Source: a virus. From it: a stretch of 39,866 bases of DNA. Within the stretch, counting starts at the first letter, position 1; every line of letters begins with the position of its first letter. Both the position numbers and the translations under genes were made by a program. Under the pieces are notes generated by a model that saw only the letters and a program-made list of their open reading frames with translations, was not told the DNA's origin and ran no database searches. The DNA lies in IMG/VR virus record IMGVR_UViG_3300046787_000596, positions 1 through 39,866 of that record; one strand, given 5' to 3'. This document shows positions 14,269-21,720 of the stretch, piece by piece.

Positions 14269-14669
14269 TGGAATTAACTGAAGACCAACAAAAAGGGTTG
14301 GACATGATGGCGAAAGTTTTAAGTAAAGATTACCCATATATTATTGGGACGTTACCTAATATGACAGATTTTGAAGACTACTCAACATTAATTACCGTTA
14401 AATTGATTATTAGTAAATCAAAACTTGAAAACCATCTTAATCAAAAAATTGATACCAGGTGGGGTTGGGGTAATGAGTTTTTTAGGTTTAGTAATATATT
14501 ATATCCAAACCCTGACCCCGAAAGTGCAATTACCGAAGAAATAAAAAGATTAGGGGGTATGTTTTATAATTCATTAGGTGATGAATATCAATTTGAAAAA
14601 AGTTTGAGCTTTGCAACAGATTTTAGAACAGTAAAAATTAATTCATTCATATTAGATGACAAAAATTGA
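14265..14669 (+). CDS. unknown protein, 134 aa
   Basis: Overlaps the previous gene by four bases (ATGA). Helix LTEDQQKGLDMMAKVLSKDYPYIIGT, strand LITVKLIISKSKLENHL, a Trp/Gly loop (TRWGWGNEFFRF), then a helix and a last strand. It shares the DYPYI...KLIISK pattern with 13783 and the KDEYPQI pattern with 11508, which suggests a second small-protein subfamily. Function unknown. Confidence 0.7.
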   Translation: MMELTEDQQKGLDMMAKVLSKDYPYIIGTLPNMTDFEDYSTLITVKLIISKSKLENHLNQKIDTRWGWGNEFFRFSNILYPNPDPESAITEEIKRLGGMFYNSLGDEYQFEKSLSFATDFRTVKINSFILDDKN

Positions 14670-14919
14670 AAAAGAAATTGTAAAAATTATTGAGGAAAAA
14701 TTTGGTTATCCTTATATGACTTACGATAAAGCGGAACAGACTTGGACTAACAATTATTTCTTATATGACATTAAGACTGAGACGATTTATAGTTCGGATA
14801 ATGTTAAACTTTATTTATCAAAACGATTTGGAACCAAGTATATTGAGAATAATTATTTCGATTTAATATCGAAATGGTTTAAGATGAGTAACAAATATGA
14901 TGTAAAGCACGTCGAGTAG
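14656..14919 (+). CDS. small family protein, 87 aa
   Basis: Overlaps the previous gene by 14 bases. It starts with the helix MTKIEKEIVKIIEEKFGYP, has strands (NYFLYDIKTETIYSSDNVKLYL) and the closing helix DLISKWFKMSNKYDVKHVE, placing it in the W-F helix family. Confidence 0.7.
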   Translation: MTKIEKEIVKIIEEKFGYPYMTYDKAEQTWTNNYFLYDIKTETIYSSDNVKLYLSKRFGTKYIENNYFDLISKWFKMSNKYDVKHVE

Positions 14920-14926
14920 TATTTAT
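14919..14926 (+). promoter_or_regulatory. TATTTAT start motif inside an operon
   Basis: GTATTTAT starts at the last base of the previous stop and ends five bases before the ATG at 14932. This would allow internal re-initiation of transcription. Confidence 0.55.
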
Positions 14927-14931
14927 TGTAT

Positions 14932-15255
14932 ATGGAAAATGAAGATATTAAACGGACATTAGAAAAATTGTCAAATACCATTGCAAAACCAAATGGTGTT
15001 GACTACGTTTATATTCATCAAATAAAATCACCTTCAGACTATGATTATATTAGTTATATTTTTGTTGTCCCGGATGACAGTGAATTTTTAACTGATAGAA
15101 AAAATAGTTCAAAATTAATGAGAAGATGGCAAGAAAATATTTTAAAATATTTTAACTTGTTGATAGGTGAACATTTAAACGTGATTCAAAGTACGATTAT
15201 GAAAAAGAGTGATTTTGAACAATTACAAAAAACAAAAAAACGTGGAATTAAATAA
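14932..15255 (+). CDS. unknown protein, 107 aa
   Basis: Helix DIKRTLEKLSNTIAK, strands VDYVYIHQIKSP and YISYIFVVPDDSEFL, helix RRWQENILKYFNLLIG, strand HLNVIQSTIM. It has a plausible ferredoxin-like alpha/beta order. The start is decided by the TATTTAT motif. It overlaps the next gene by 14 bases. Confidence 0.7.
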   Translation: MENEDIKRTLEKLSNTIAKPNGVDYVYIHQIKSPSDYDYISYIFVVPDDSEFLTDRKNSSKLMRRWQENILKYFNLLIGEHLNVIQSTIMKKSDFEQLQKTKKRGIK

Positions 15256-16657
15256 AATTATAAAAAGAGTTTTACGGGAGGCCGTTGGTGTACCTGAAGG
15301 TGTTGTTGAAACTGCCGAGTTAGTTTATAACCAACTAATGAGTAAAATTGAAACTATTGATTCAATTGGGGAAGGTGACGAAGAACTTCATTTTCGATTG
15401 AATGGTGATTATGTGATTTCTGATTATAAGTTTAAAAAAATCGACTTAACTGTGGAAATAATTCGAACGGGTCAAGTTGATAAAGGAACAATTGCCGGAA
15501 TGTCTTTTATGTTTAAATCTCATTTAGATAATGATACTTTAAAAATAATTCACGAACCAACTAAGAATAAAATTGAATTGTCAATAACTATTGGTATTCC
15601 TGAAGATGGTGAGATAAGTGATGCAATTCAAGAACTTAAAGACGAGAAACAATTAACAATCAGTTCTCTTTCTCACGAATTGATGCATTCTTACGATAAA
15701 TTTAAAAGACCTGTAACGAATACAACCCAAAGAACGGATTACGACGCATACAAAAATATCAGATTTGGTATTGAACCAATTGACGATTTTTTACACAATC
15801 TATATTTTATTCATTCAATTGAAAATGTTGTTAGACCAAGTGAAATAGCCTCGGATTTAAAATCAGGTAGTATTGAGAAAGAAGGGTTCTTAGAGTTTTT
15901 AAAAAATAACCGAGTTTACAAAAAATTAAAAGAAATTCATAGTTTTACGTATGAAGGACTTAAAAGTGATTTGTTAGGTCATGTTGATATTATTAGAAAA
16001 AGATTAAAAGATAGTGGTATTAATGACATTCCTGATAATGATGAAGAATTGATTAACCTTGTTTTAAATTTATTGAGAATTAATTTAGTTAACGGTAAGG
16101 CCGAGTCATTAAAACGAGATTTAACTACTAATTTTTTTGAGGAGATAATGGGGTTTTCAGGTAAAAAGGAAAGAGTTTTCCAAAATTACATCAAAAGAAT
16201 TCAAAAATATGGGAACACTGACGATTTCTTTAGAAATGAGGAAAAAATGTTTAAAAGAATTTCGTATGATTTAATTAAAAAAATCCATAAATTATACTCA
16301 TTATTAGGTAAAGGTGAACAAACTAATGAGTCGATTATTGATTGGGATTTGTATCATAAAGTCAAAGGAACTCCAGTGGTGATTGAAACTGAACTTAGTT
16401 TTGAAGAAGACGGGAGAAAAACAAAATTGATTCAAAAATATTTGGACAATGTTGTGGTTCCTCAAAACAAACTCATTTGTAAGGCAACGGTTGTAAGGTT
16501 TGAAAAGAACGGAGATTATCTTATTCGACTTTGGGTTAATCAAAATGAGCCTCATACTCAAGATGATTCTGATGACCTTGTCGATGAAACTTGGGATGCT
16601 CTTTATAATATGTTTGAGATACCAACAGCAATTCATAGAGTAAAATCAGAATGTTAA
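15242..16657 (+). CDS. HELMH zincin-like metallopeptidase with family C-terminal domain
   Basis: 471 residues if the GTG at 15242 is the start, which gives a leader-like MELNKIIKRVLREAVG (L-R-E). A GTG at 15209 would add 11 residues. SSLSHELMHSYD (142-152) is a zinc-peptidase HExxH motif; a downstream ENVVRPSEIASDL segment could hold the third ligand. Residues about 160-390 are helical. The last 80 residues (KLIQKYLDNVV... ending WDALYNMFEIPTAIHRVK) copy the layout of the free-standing small family, so this is probably a fusion. It may act on host or virion proteins. Substrate unknown. Confidence 0.65.
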   Translation: MELNKIIKRVLREAVGVPEGVVETAELVYNQLMSKIETIDSIGEGDEELHFRLNGDYVISDYKFKKIDLTVEIIRTGQVDKGTIAGMSFMFKSHLDNDTLKIIHEPTKNKIELSITIGIPEDGEISDAIQELKDEKQLTISSLSHELMHSYDKFKRPVTNTTQRTDYDAYKNIRFGIEPIDDFLHNLYFIHSIENVVRPSEIASDLKSGSIEKEGFLEFLKNNRVYKKLKEIHSFTYEGLKSDLLGHVDIIRKRLKDSGINDIPDNDEELINLVLNLLRINLVNGKAESLKRDLTTNFFEEIMGFSGKKERVFQNYIKRIQKYGNTDDFFRNEEKMFKRISYDLIKKIHKLYSLLGKGEQTNESIIDWDLYHKVKGTPVVIETELSFEEDGRKTKLIQKYLDNVVVPQNKLICKATVVRFEKNGDYLIRLWVNQNEPHTQDDSDDLVDETWDALYNMFEIPTAIHRVKSEC

Positions 16658-16665
16658 AAAAATAT

Positions 16666-16691
16666 AACCCTTCTTAGTCGAAGGGTTTTTT
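16666..16691 (+). terminator. intrinsic terminator
   Basis: AACCCTTC (16666-16673) with GAAGGGTT (16680-16687) and a T run. Confidence 0.9.
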
Positions 16692-16708
16692 ATTTGGAAA
16701 ATATTTTA

Positions 16709-16716
16709 TATCTTTG
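16709..16716 (+). promoter_or_regulatory. Bacteroidota-type promoter, -7 TATCTTTG
   Basis: TATCTTTG, then 15 A/T-rich bases, then the ATG at 16732. Confidence 0.6.
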
Positions 16717-16731
16717 TTCAAAAGATAATTT

Positions 16732-17175
16732 ATGAAAAATTCACATATTGAAGAATGGGATTTACGTGGATGGATGGGAGTTGAAGAACCAACACCTCAC
16801 GCCCAACGAGAGTGGAATAAAACTCTTATCAACAAAATAATGGTGGTATCAAATAAGATACACCAATCATCAAAACGAGGAGGTGCGGATACTATAATAA
16901 TGCACCCGGAACTTGAAATATTATTACATCCTGACCTATATGATGATTTTAGAAAAAAATTGTCAAATGGGATTGATGTCATCTTGGACCCGACCATGGA
17001 GAAAGACCGAGTTGAAATCAATTGTAGAAAGGTGTTGGATGATTTACAATTCATCCCATTCTCGAGTGAGGATGAAAATAGACTTGAATTTAAACCCCTT
17101 ATTTCTTGTTCAAAAGATGAAGTTATAAAATACATTGAAGGTCTTGTTGGATTTGTTTTAATTGATAACATCTAG
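16732..17175 (+). CDS. unknown protein with capsid-like RGGA motif, 147 aa
   Basis: The middle (VVSNKIHQSSKRGGADTIIMHPELEILL, about residues 43-70) resembles the stretch of T4-like major capsid proteins where a helix is followed by RG(G)xxxIxxxPxxxxxL. The protein is far too short to be a capsid subunit. It could be a remnant, a decoy, or chance. The C-terminal part is a strand-helix domain (FKPLISCSKDEVIKYIEG). It starts a three-gene operon. Confidence 0.65.
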   Translation: MKNSHIEEWDLRGWMGVEEPTPHAQREWNKTLINKIMVVSNKIHQSSKRGGADTIIMHPELEILLHPDLYDDFRKKLSNGIDVILDPTMEKDRVEINCRKVLDDLQFIPFSSEDENRLEFKPLISCSKDEVIKYIEGLVGFVLIDNI

Positions 17176-17177
17176 TT

Positions 17178-17471
17178 ATGAACAAGTGGGAACAATTTGA
17201 GTATATCCTAAAATGTACATTACCATCATATAAACGTTTTACAAATTTATCTTTAGAGTGTACCCGACCTCACCATCATTACGAATATTACAATTATGTT
17301 TGGAAATTAAAGATTATGTATGGTAGTGGATTATACCCCGAATTAGTTAACCTATCAAAATTTTGTGGGATAGAGTGGGAACACCAAACTTACACTGACA
17401 TTGATGGTGGATATACGATTATAGAAATGAGTGAAAACCATAGAGAACCGATTAAACCGGTTTATTGGTAA
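17178..17471 (+). CDS. His/Tyr-rich unknown protein, 97 aa
   Basis: Contains RPHHHYEYYNYVWKLKIMYG and a strand-rich end (YTDIDGGYTIIEM). The triple His could hold a metal, but no family fits. It starts two bases after the previous stop. Confidence 0.65.
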   Translation: MNKWEQFEYILKCTLPSYKRFTNLSLECTRPHHHYEYYNYVWKLKIMYGSGLYPELVNLSKFCGIEWEHQTYTDIDGGYTIIEMSENHREPIKPVYW

Positions 17472-17489
17472 ATTAAAAAAGAAATAAAA

Positions 17490-17675
17490 ATGGAAAACGA
17501 AAACGCATATAACGACTTAGTATCATATTACAATAATTTGTATGGAAGTCTTCTAGGTGATTCATTACTTAGAGAAATTAATTCATTCACGGGAAGTAGT
17601 AACCCTTGTTCAGAAATAGAATTACCTAAAGAAAAGAAATCAGAAAAACCGAATTTTAATCAAACCAAAAAATAA
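17490..17675 (+). CDS. 61-aa protein with NPCSEIELP motif
   Basis: Helix NAYNDLVSYYNNLYGSLLGDSLLREI, then SFTGSSNPCSEIELP, then a Lys-rich disordered tail. NPCxEIxLP matches the active-site loop of class I/II ribonucleotide reductase large subunits, where the Cys forms the thiyl radical. Everything else needed for that enzyme is missing. It is either a fragment, a mimic or coincidence. Confidence 0.6.
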   Translation: MENENAYNDLVSYYNNLYGSLLGDSLLREINSFTGSSNPCSEIELPKEKKSEKPNFNQTKK

Positions 17676-17698
17676 CCCTTATAATTGAGGGTTTTTTA
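17674..17698 (+). terminator. intrinsic terminator
   Basis: AACCCT (17674-17679) with AGGGTT (17688-17693), then T. Confidence 0.8.
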
Positions 17699-17708
17699 AT
17701 TATAAATC

Positions 17709-17715
17709 TATTTAT
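17709..17715 (+). promoter_or_regulatory. TATTTAT start motif
   Basis: TATTTAT ends five bases before the ATG at 17721. Confidence 0.5.
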
Positions 17716-17720
17716 AGGTA

Positions 17721-18581
17721 ATGAAAAAAATACACACACTTACCGAATCCGACCTTGAAAAAATTGTGAAAACCGTTTTGGAAAGTTTTAATCCAAATGA
17801 ATATGAGGATGAAGACTTTGTTGAAGTTTTTCTTAATTATTTTAGGCCGTGGGTTAAGAAAACACACGGCGATGAAATTGGTCAATATCCTCTTTCTTTA
17901 TTGATTAAAAATCATCTTGCTGAATTTGCAAAAGATTATGGTATTAGAGATGAAAATTCTCGTTATCATGGAACTTATCGTAATATGGTCAACATCGGAA
18001 AAGAATTGGCACAAAAAGGTGTTCACAAAATGCCAAACCTTAAAAAGGATGAGCTTTTCACCACAAGATTTAAAAAGGCAATTACCTTTTTTATTGATAG
18101 ATTAAACTTACCTGAATGGGTAACCCTTAATTTAACCGAAGATTCACCATATCTTGTTCGTGGTTATTTTAATGTTGATTGGGATAAGGCAATTCATGAT
18201 AAATCTTCTAAAGGATTTGAAGCTTATTCGTTATCTAATGAATTTACTAACACATTAAGTGAATTTACCGGTATTGAAATCGGTAGTGTTACACATGGGA
18301 ATTTAGATTTAGATGTAAGTGGTTCATTTAAATATGATGGGGTTGATGAATGGATTAAAAATACATTAAACAAAGAGATTAAAAAGAAAATCAGAGCACT
18401 TCCTAACTCTCACATATTACACACTGTGAGATTCTCAACATCACATAACAGAATTGGTGGTACTATTTACCTAACCTTTAAAAGTAATGGATGGAGTTAT
18501 GCTAATGAATTCACAGATGACGTTAGGAACTTAATAAGTGAACTGGGTTATAATACTGAAATTTTAAGAGTTACTCGTTAA
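17721..18581 (+). CDS. 286-aa protein with LTESDL leader
   Basis: Starts MKKIHTLTESDLEKIVKTVLES, the L-T-E form of the leader. I recognise RLTESDL-type N-termini as common in uncultured Bacteroidota phages, from memory. Residues about 25-120 are helical; about 135-286 alternate strands and helices (YLVRGYFNVDW, HTVRFSTSHNRIGGTIYLTFKSNGWSY). It has no catalytic motif I can see. It leads a short operon with 18583 and 18773. Confidence 0.75.
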   Translation: MKKIHTLTESDLEKIVKTVLESFNPNEYEDEDFVEVFLNYFRPWVKKTHGDEIGQYPLSLLIKNHLAEFAKDYGIRDENSRYHGTYRNMVNIGKELAQKGVHKMPNLKKDELFTTRFKKAITFFIDRLNLPEWVTLNLTEDSPYLVRGYFNVDWDKAIHDKSSKGFEAYSLSNEFTNTLSEFTGIEIGSVTHGNLDLDVSGSFKYDGVDEWIKNTLNKEIKKKIRALPNSHILHTVRFSTSHNRIGGTIYLTFKSNGWSYANEFTDDVRNLISELGYNTEILRVTR

Positions 18582-18582
18582 T

Positions 18583-18771
18583 ATGGAATATACTATCAAC
18601 AGTAATAACAAAACAATAACCATTTTTAGTGAAGGTGGTAATGTTGAAGAAATTAAAGCAATTATGGAAACGTTTAAGGGATATACACTTTTAACCGGAC
18701 CTCAGAAAGAAAAAAAAGAATGCGTTTGTAACCCTAAAAAAGGTGGAGACGGAATTTGTAAATGTGAATAA
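18583..18771 (+). CDS. 62-aa protein with Cys-rich tail
   Basis: MEYTINSNNKTITIFSEGG forms strands, then a helix (VEEIKAIMETFKGY) and a tail with four Cys (CVCNPKKGGDGICKC) that could bind a metal ion. The first five residues imitate the MEYTI leader but no Glu follows at the usual place. It starts one base after the previous stop. Confidence 0.7.
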   Translation: MEYTINSNNKTITIFSEGGNVEEIKAIMETFKGYTLLTGPQKEKKECVCNPKKGGDGICKCE

Positions 18772-18772
18772 G

Positions 18773-19162
18773 ATGAAATATATTATAACCGAATCTCAAT
18801 ATAATAAACTAACAGAAAAAAAAGAAGATTTTGATTCTTACCTAAAACGCAAATTTCCAAACATTGATAATTTAGAAATGCGTAGATTTAACACAATGGG
18901 TCAAGGGATTGGTCGTAAATATTATGACCCGGAAATTGATGAATGGTTGTTTCGAGTTACGTCAACTTCCCCACCTAGTTGGGAGTCGGGAAAAGGAGTT
19001 GTGCCATCAAATCCATTTATTCGTTTGAGCGTTACCCAACCAATTTACACATACATAAAAAAATATGGAATAGATTTCGAGTACGAGATGATGAATTGGT
19101 TTAATAAAACTTATAACGAAAATGTTGATTCAGTTCTTAGAGGTGGTAAAGTGGATAAATAA
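18773..19162 (+). CDS. small family protein with MKYIITE leader
   Basis: 129 residues. The start is fixed by the AAGATGAAATA junction shared with 7882 and 8255. Leader MKYIITESQYNKLTEKKEDF, strand region (DEWLFRVTSTSPPSW), and closing helix FEYEMMNWFNKTYNENVDSVL of the W-F type. Confidence 0.75.
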   Translation: MKYIITESQYNKLTEKKEDFDSYLKRKFPNIDNLEMRRFNTMGQGIGRKYYDPEIDEWLFRVTSTSPPSWESGKGVVPSNPFIRLSVTQPIYTYIKKYGIDFEYEMMNWFNKTYNENVDSVLRGGKVDK

Positions 19163-19189
19163 AATTATACTCGGAATTCAATAAATTAC

Positions 19190-19211
19190 CATTCCTTATT
19201 TGTAAGGAATG
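19190..19211 (+). other. hairpin without T run
   Basis: ATTCCTTA-TTTG-TAAGGAAT, an eight-base-pair stem before the 53-residue gene. It has no T run, so it is more likely an mRNA-processing or stability element than a terminator. Confidence 0.5.
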
Positions 19212-19224
19212 ATTATAATTAAGT

Positions 19225-19386
19225 ATGAGTGATACGATAGGTACAATTGAAGTAGAAGAAAATGAAATTATCTTAAAACCTTTTGAAGGGGAAGAAGAAA
19301 CTTGGGAATCATCCAAGGCGTTAATAAACACCGTTGGGACAAAATTTATCTTATTTGAAGGTAAGAAGTATTATCAGAAAAAATAA
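19225..19386 (+). CDS. 53-aa acidic protein
   Basis: MSDTIGTIEVEENEIILKPFEGEEETW, then a helix (ESSKALINTVGT) and a strand (KFILFEGKKYYQ). Compact, very acidic in the first half. It ends at a strong terminator. Function unknown. Confidence 0.6.
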   Translation: MSDTIGTIEVEENEIILKPFEGEEETWESSKALINTVGTKFILFEGKKYYQKK

Positions 19387-19389
19387 TAG

Positions 19390-19413
19390 AACCCACCAAT
19401 AGGTGGGTTTTTT
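19390..19413 (+). terminator. intrinsic terminator
   Basis: AACCCACC with GGTGGGTT, four-base loop, then T. Confidence 0.9.
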
Positions 19414-19423
19414 ATTTATCATC

Positions 19424-19431
19424 GTATTTAT
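19424..19431 (+). promoter_or_regulatory. TATTTAT start motif
   Basis: GTATTTAT ends five bases before the ATG at 19437. Confidence 0.55.
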
Positions 19432-19436
19432 AACAT

Positions 19437-19754
19437 ATGACAAGAGAAGAAGTAAAACAGTCCCTGAATATGTTTGAGAAATTTTTAGAATCTGAAAAAG
19501 GTCTTGAAATTGCTCATCGATATTCTGACGATATTTGGTTTCAGTTAGACGATATTCAAACAATTACCGGTGCTGGTGATACTCTATATCCTGGGGCTAA
19601 ATTTAATATCTTTATTAAAATTGGTCACCCATTTAATAATATTAGAATGGTGGGATGGAATAATCAACCCAAGAAACAAGACATAGAAAAAGATTTAGAA
19701 CAATATCTTCCTTATTTTGGGTTTAGTTCTCAAGTGGGAATTGCAATAATGTAA
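19437..19754 (+). CDS. unknown protein, 105 aa
   Basis: Helix REEVKQSLNMFEKFLESEKG, strand DIWFQLDDIQTITG, strand AKFNIFIKIGHPF, helix DIEKDLEQYLPYFG, final strand SQVGIAIM. The PYFGFSSQVGI end resembles PYLGIDNNKTSIRFSI in the gene at 23507, so the two may be paralogues. It shares one base with the next start. Confidence 0.7.
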   Translation: MTREEVKQSLNMFEKFLESEKGLEIAHRYSDDIWFQLDDIQTITGAGDTLYPGAKFNIFIKIGHPFNNIRMVGWNNQPKKQDIEKDLEQYLPYFGFSSQVGIAIM

Positions 19755-20341
19755 TGATGAAAGAACAAATTAGACACATATTAAAAGAATACTTGAATGA
19801 AATTGTAACTTCAATACCAATTTCAGGGTCAAATACGTTCCAATGTAAAAAATTTTATGACACACTTAAGAAAGAATTCAGTGAAACACCTGAATATATC
19901 TTAAAAGAATTTACAAGTAATGTTTTATGTGGTGATAAAGAGTCATATAGAACTGTTATGGGTCAATACCATGGTAATCCAATACCTTTTCTTAGTAAAA
20001 TGACATATAATTACCTAAAAGGACCGTGGAAATTGAAGATTATCCAAGTTAATCCTGAAGATTTTACTGAAAATACAATAAATGCGTTTATTGAAAGAGA
20101 ATTTGGTGATGTAGATGCCTATTTGGTTCAAAATGATAAGAAAAGAATGGACATTCAACGAGAATTAGCTACTCCAATCGGTAAAAATGAACCAATTATC
20201 GTTATTAAACACGAAAATGGTAGATATGAACTAATTGAGGGGTGGCATAGAACAATGTCAGCACTAAAACTTGGTGATAATGGTGAAGACCTTAAAAATT
20301 GGGACAAAATTAAGCTCAGAGCCTTCGTTTTAGAGAAATAA
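19754..20341 (+). CDS. ParB-like nuclease-fold protein
   Basis: 195 residues. The first 15, MMKEQIRHILKEYLNE, are a leader-type helix with L-K-E and L-N-E sites; the second Met (19757) may be the true start. The C-terminal third reads QRELATPIGKNEPIIVIKHENGRYELIEGWHRTMSALKLG, the pattern of the ParB N-terminal/sulfiredoxin fold (a partner strand, then G-x-Y-x-L-I-x-G-x-H-R). Such phage proteins may bind nucleotides or nick DNA; which applies here is open. It overlaps the converging cREC gene by 12 bases. Confidence 0.6.
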   Translation: MMKEQIRHILKEYLNEIVTSIPISGSNTFQCKKFYDTLKKEFSETPEYILKEFTSNVLCGDKESYRTVMGQYHGNPIPFLSKMTYNYLKGPWKLKIIQVNPEDFTENTINAFIEREFGDVDAYLVQNDKKRMDIQRELATPIGKNEPIIVIKHENGRYELIEGWHRTMSALKLGDNGEDLKNWDKIKLRAFVLEK

Positions 20342-20689
20342 TCCCTCAATATTACGTTTTCCCTCTAAATTTGAGGAATGAACCCTAATTTCAGGTAATT
20401 TTACCTCTTTATTTTCACAATAATCAATTAACCATTGAGCCGCATCATATCCGGTGTTACCTTTTAATGATTCATAGTTAATATTTGACTGATTTTCGGT
20501 TAAATAGTGGTCTTGAGTCAAGTCATGGTCAAAAGAAACCAATTTTGGTACCCCAAATCGTTGAATAAAACTAATAAATTGGTGATAATTCCTTACAATG
20601 ACCCAAGTTTCATTTTCCTCATAAATGGGGTCAATTGTGTTCTTAAATACATCGTAAGGATTCCTATTGTCGTCTAAAAATAATTTCAT
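20330..20689 (-). CDS. cyclic-phosphate-processing receiver (cREC) domain protein
   Basis: 119 residues, a single domain. LFLDDNRNP (3-11) supplies the acidic pair, TWVIVRNYHQFI the second strand and helix, and VSFDHDL (51-57) the core Asp-His-Asp. TGYDAAQWLIDYC and HSSNLEGKRNI (104-114) complete the pattern. This receiver variant has been predicted from comparative genomics to act on cyclic phosphate RNA ends in RNA repair. It lies 17 bases downstream of a P-loop kinase gene but has its own promoter. Confidence 0.8.
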   Translation of the reverse strand: MKLFLDDNRNPYDVFKNTIDPIYEENETWVIVRNYHQFISFIQRFGVPKLVSFDHDLTQDHYLTENQSNINYESLKGNTGYDAAQWLIDYCENKEVKLPEIRVHSSNLEGKRNIEGLFL

Positions 20690-20693
20690 ACCG

Positions 20694-20701
20694 CAAAAGT
20701 A
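20694..20701 (-). promoter_or_regulatory. promoter -7 TACTTTTG for the cREC gene
   Basis: TACTTTTG on the minus strand ends four bases before the ATG at 20689, again implying a leaderless mRNA. Confidence 0.6.
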
Positions 20702-20706
20702 CGGAA

Positions 20707-21150
20707 TTAAAGTGAAACCTCAAAACGATTTTTCATTATTTCCAATTTATCTTCAGGAACTCCGTGTTCGTTGATACCACCGTGTCTATTTTCCACAATC
20801 AAAGAATAAACTTTGTAATCAAAATCACCGGCCCAATCGTAATAATCTTTCATTTCCCATTCTTGAGTAAATGTATTGGATACAACAATTCTTTCTTCAC
20901 CATCTGACATCCAACTACCAACCATTGTTTGACACCATCTATGTGCGTCTTTCAGTTTGGTAAAATCAAATTTATATTCACCATGTTTCATGAAAAACAT
21001 ATCGGCCTCGATGTGTTTCCCACCCAAAGATTTGGCTAATGTTGATTTACCACTTCCGGGTAGTCCTCTTAATAAGAATAACTCTTTAATTGGTTCTTTT
21101 GTTAATTTAATTTCCGATATCGCTTCTGATACGTGTCCTGTTAAGTTCAT
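20707..21150 (-). CDS. P-loop kinase, NEDD4-binding-protein-2-like
   Basis: 147 residues from the ATG at 21150. A longer frame begins at 21186, but that lies upstream of the expected transcription start. Walker A GLPGSGKST at 29-37; then HIEADMFF, a Lys/Phe segment GEYKFDFTKLKDAHRWCQ, RIVVSNTFTQEWEM and a lid-like RHGGINEHGVPEDKL. This is the AAA_33/N4BP2-like branch related to polynucleotide kinases. Next to a cREC gene it suggests RNA end repair. Confidence 0.75.
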   Translation of the reverse strand: MNLTGHVSEAISEIKLTKEPIKELFLLRGLPGSGKSTLAKSLGGKHIEADMFFMKHGEYKFDFTKLKDAHRWCQTMVGSWMSDGEERIVVSNTFTQEWEMKDYYDWAGDFDYKVYSLIVENRHGGINEHGVPEDKLEIMKNRFEVSL

Positions 21151-21173
21151 TTCCGTAATGTTTAATTTTGATG

Positions 21174-21181
21174 CAAATATA
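21174..21181 (-). promoter_or_regulatory. promoter -7 TATATTTG for the kinase gene
   Basis: TATATTTG on the minus strand is 23 bases before the ATG at 21150. It decides the start against the in-frame ATG at 21186. Confidence 0.6.
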
Positions 21182-21258
21182 AACAAAAAAATTTAATCAA
21201 TCATTAGGTATTTATAAAATAAAAACACAATTAAGTCTTCCATATAATATTTTTTACG

Positions 21259-21266
21259 TACCTTTG
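21259..21266 (+). promoter_or_regulatory. Bacteroidota-type promoter, -7 TACCTTTG
   Basis: TACCTTTG, then 19 A/T-rich bases to the ATG at 21286. Confidence 0.6.
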
Positions 21267-21285
21267 TCCTATAATTAATTTTTTT

Positions 21286-21720
21286 ATGATAAATAGAACT
21301 CAATTAGAATACGTAAGTGAATTTTTGGAAGGTGTTACAGTGGTAATCGTATTTGAAGATGACCCATTATATCAACAAGCCAAACAATATTTTAATGAAT
21401 ATGGGTTTGGATTTATGGTTCCGGGTAGTAATTTGATAATCATCGATGGTGAAGTATTAGTTGGTCAACCAAACTCTAAAGATATTTTAAAGTTTATTGA
21501 AGCTCATGAAATTACTCACGTATTACTAGGACATGACGGTCCGAGAAATGAACAAGATGAGATAGAAGCCGACTTAGGGGCTTATATTTTATTACAAAAT
21601 AAAGGGTATGACGAATCAATTAAATTATTAGTTAATAATTTCATGGAAAGACATGGGGTTGAATTTAACAAAAAAATGGTTGAGGGTATTAAAGACAAAT
21701 TAAATGGATGTAATCATTAG
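21286..21720 (+). CDS. gluzincin-like peptidase
   Basis: 144 residues. HEITHVLLGH (74-83) followed by EIEADLGAY (92-100) gives the HExxH and the downstream E-A-D helix seen in M78/IrrE-like and related gluzincins. The length is that of a bare catalytic domain. Proteins of this type often cleave repressors, but no repressor is visible nearby. It overlaps the next gene by 17 bases. Confidence 0.7.
   Translation: MINRTQLEYVSEFLEGVTVVIVFEDDPLYQQAKQYFNEYGFGFMVPGSNLIIIDGEVLVGQPNSKDILKFIEAHEITHVLLGHDGPRNEQDEIEADLGAYILLQNKGYDESIKLLVNNFMERHGVEFNKKMVEGIKDKLNGCNH

Noticed and set aside
16304-16636. Minus-strand frame opposite the metallopeptidase end
   Set aside because: Shadow of a well-supported coding region, no upstream signal.
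21151-21186. Longer N-terminus for the P-loop kinase (start at 21186)
   Set aside because: The -7 box of the likely promoter overlaps it, so these codons would not be transcribed.
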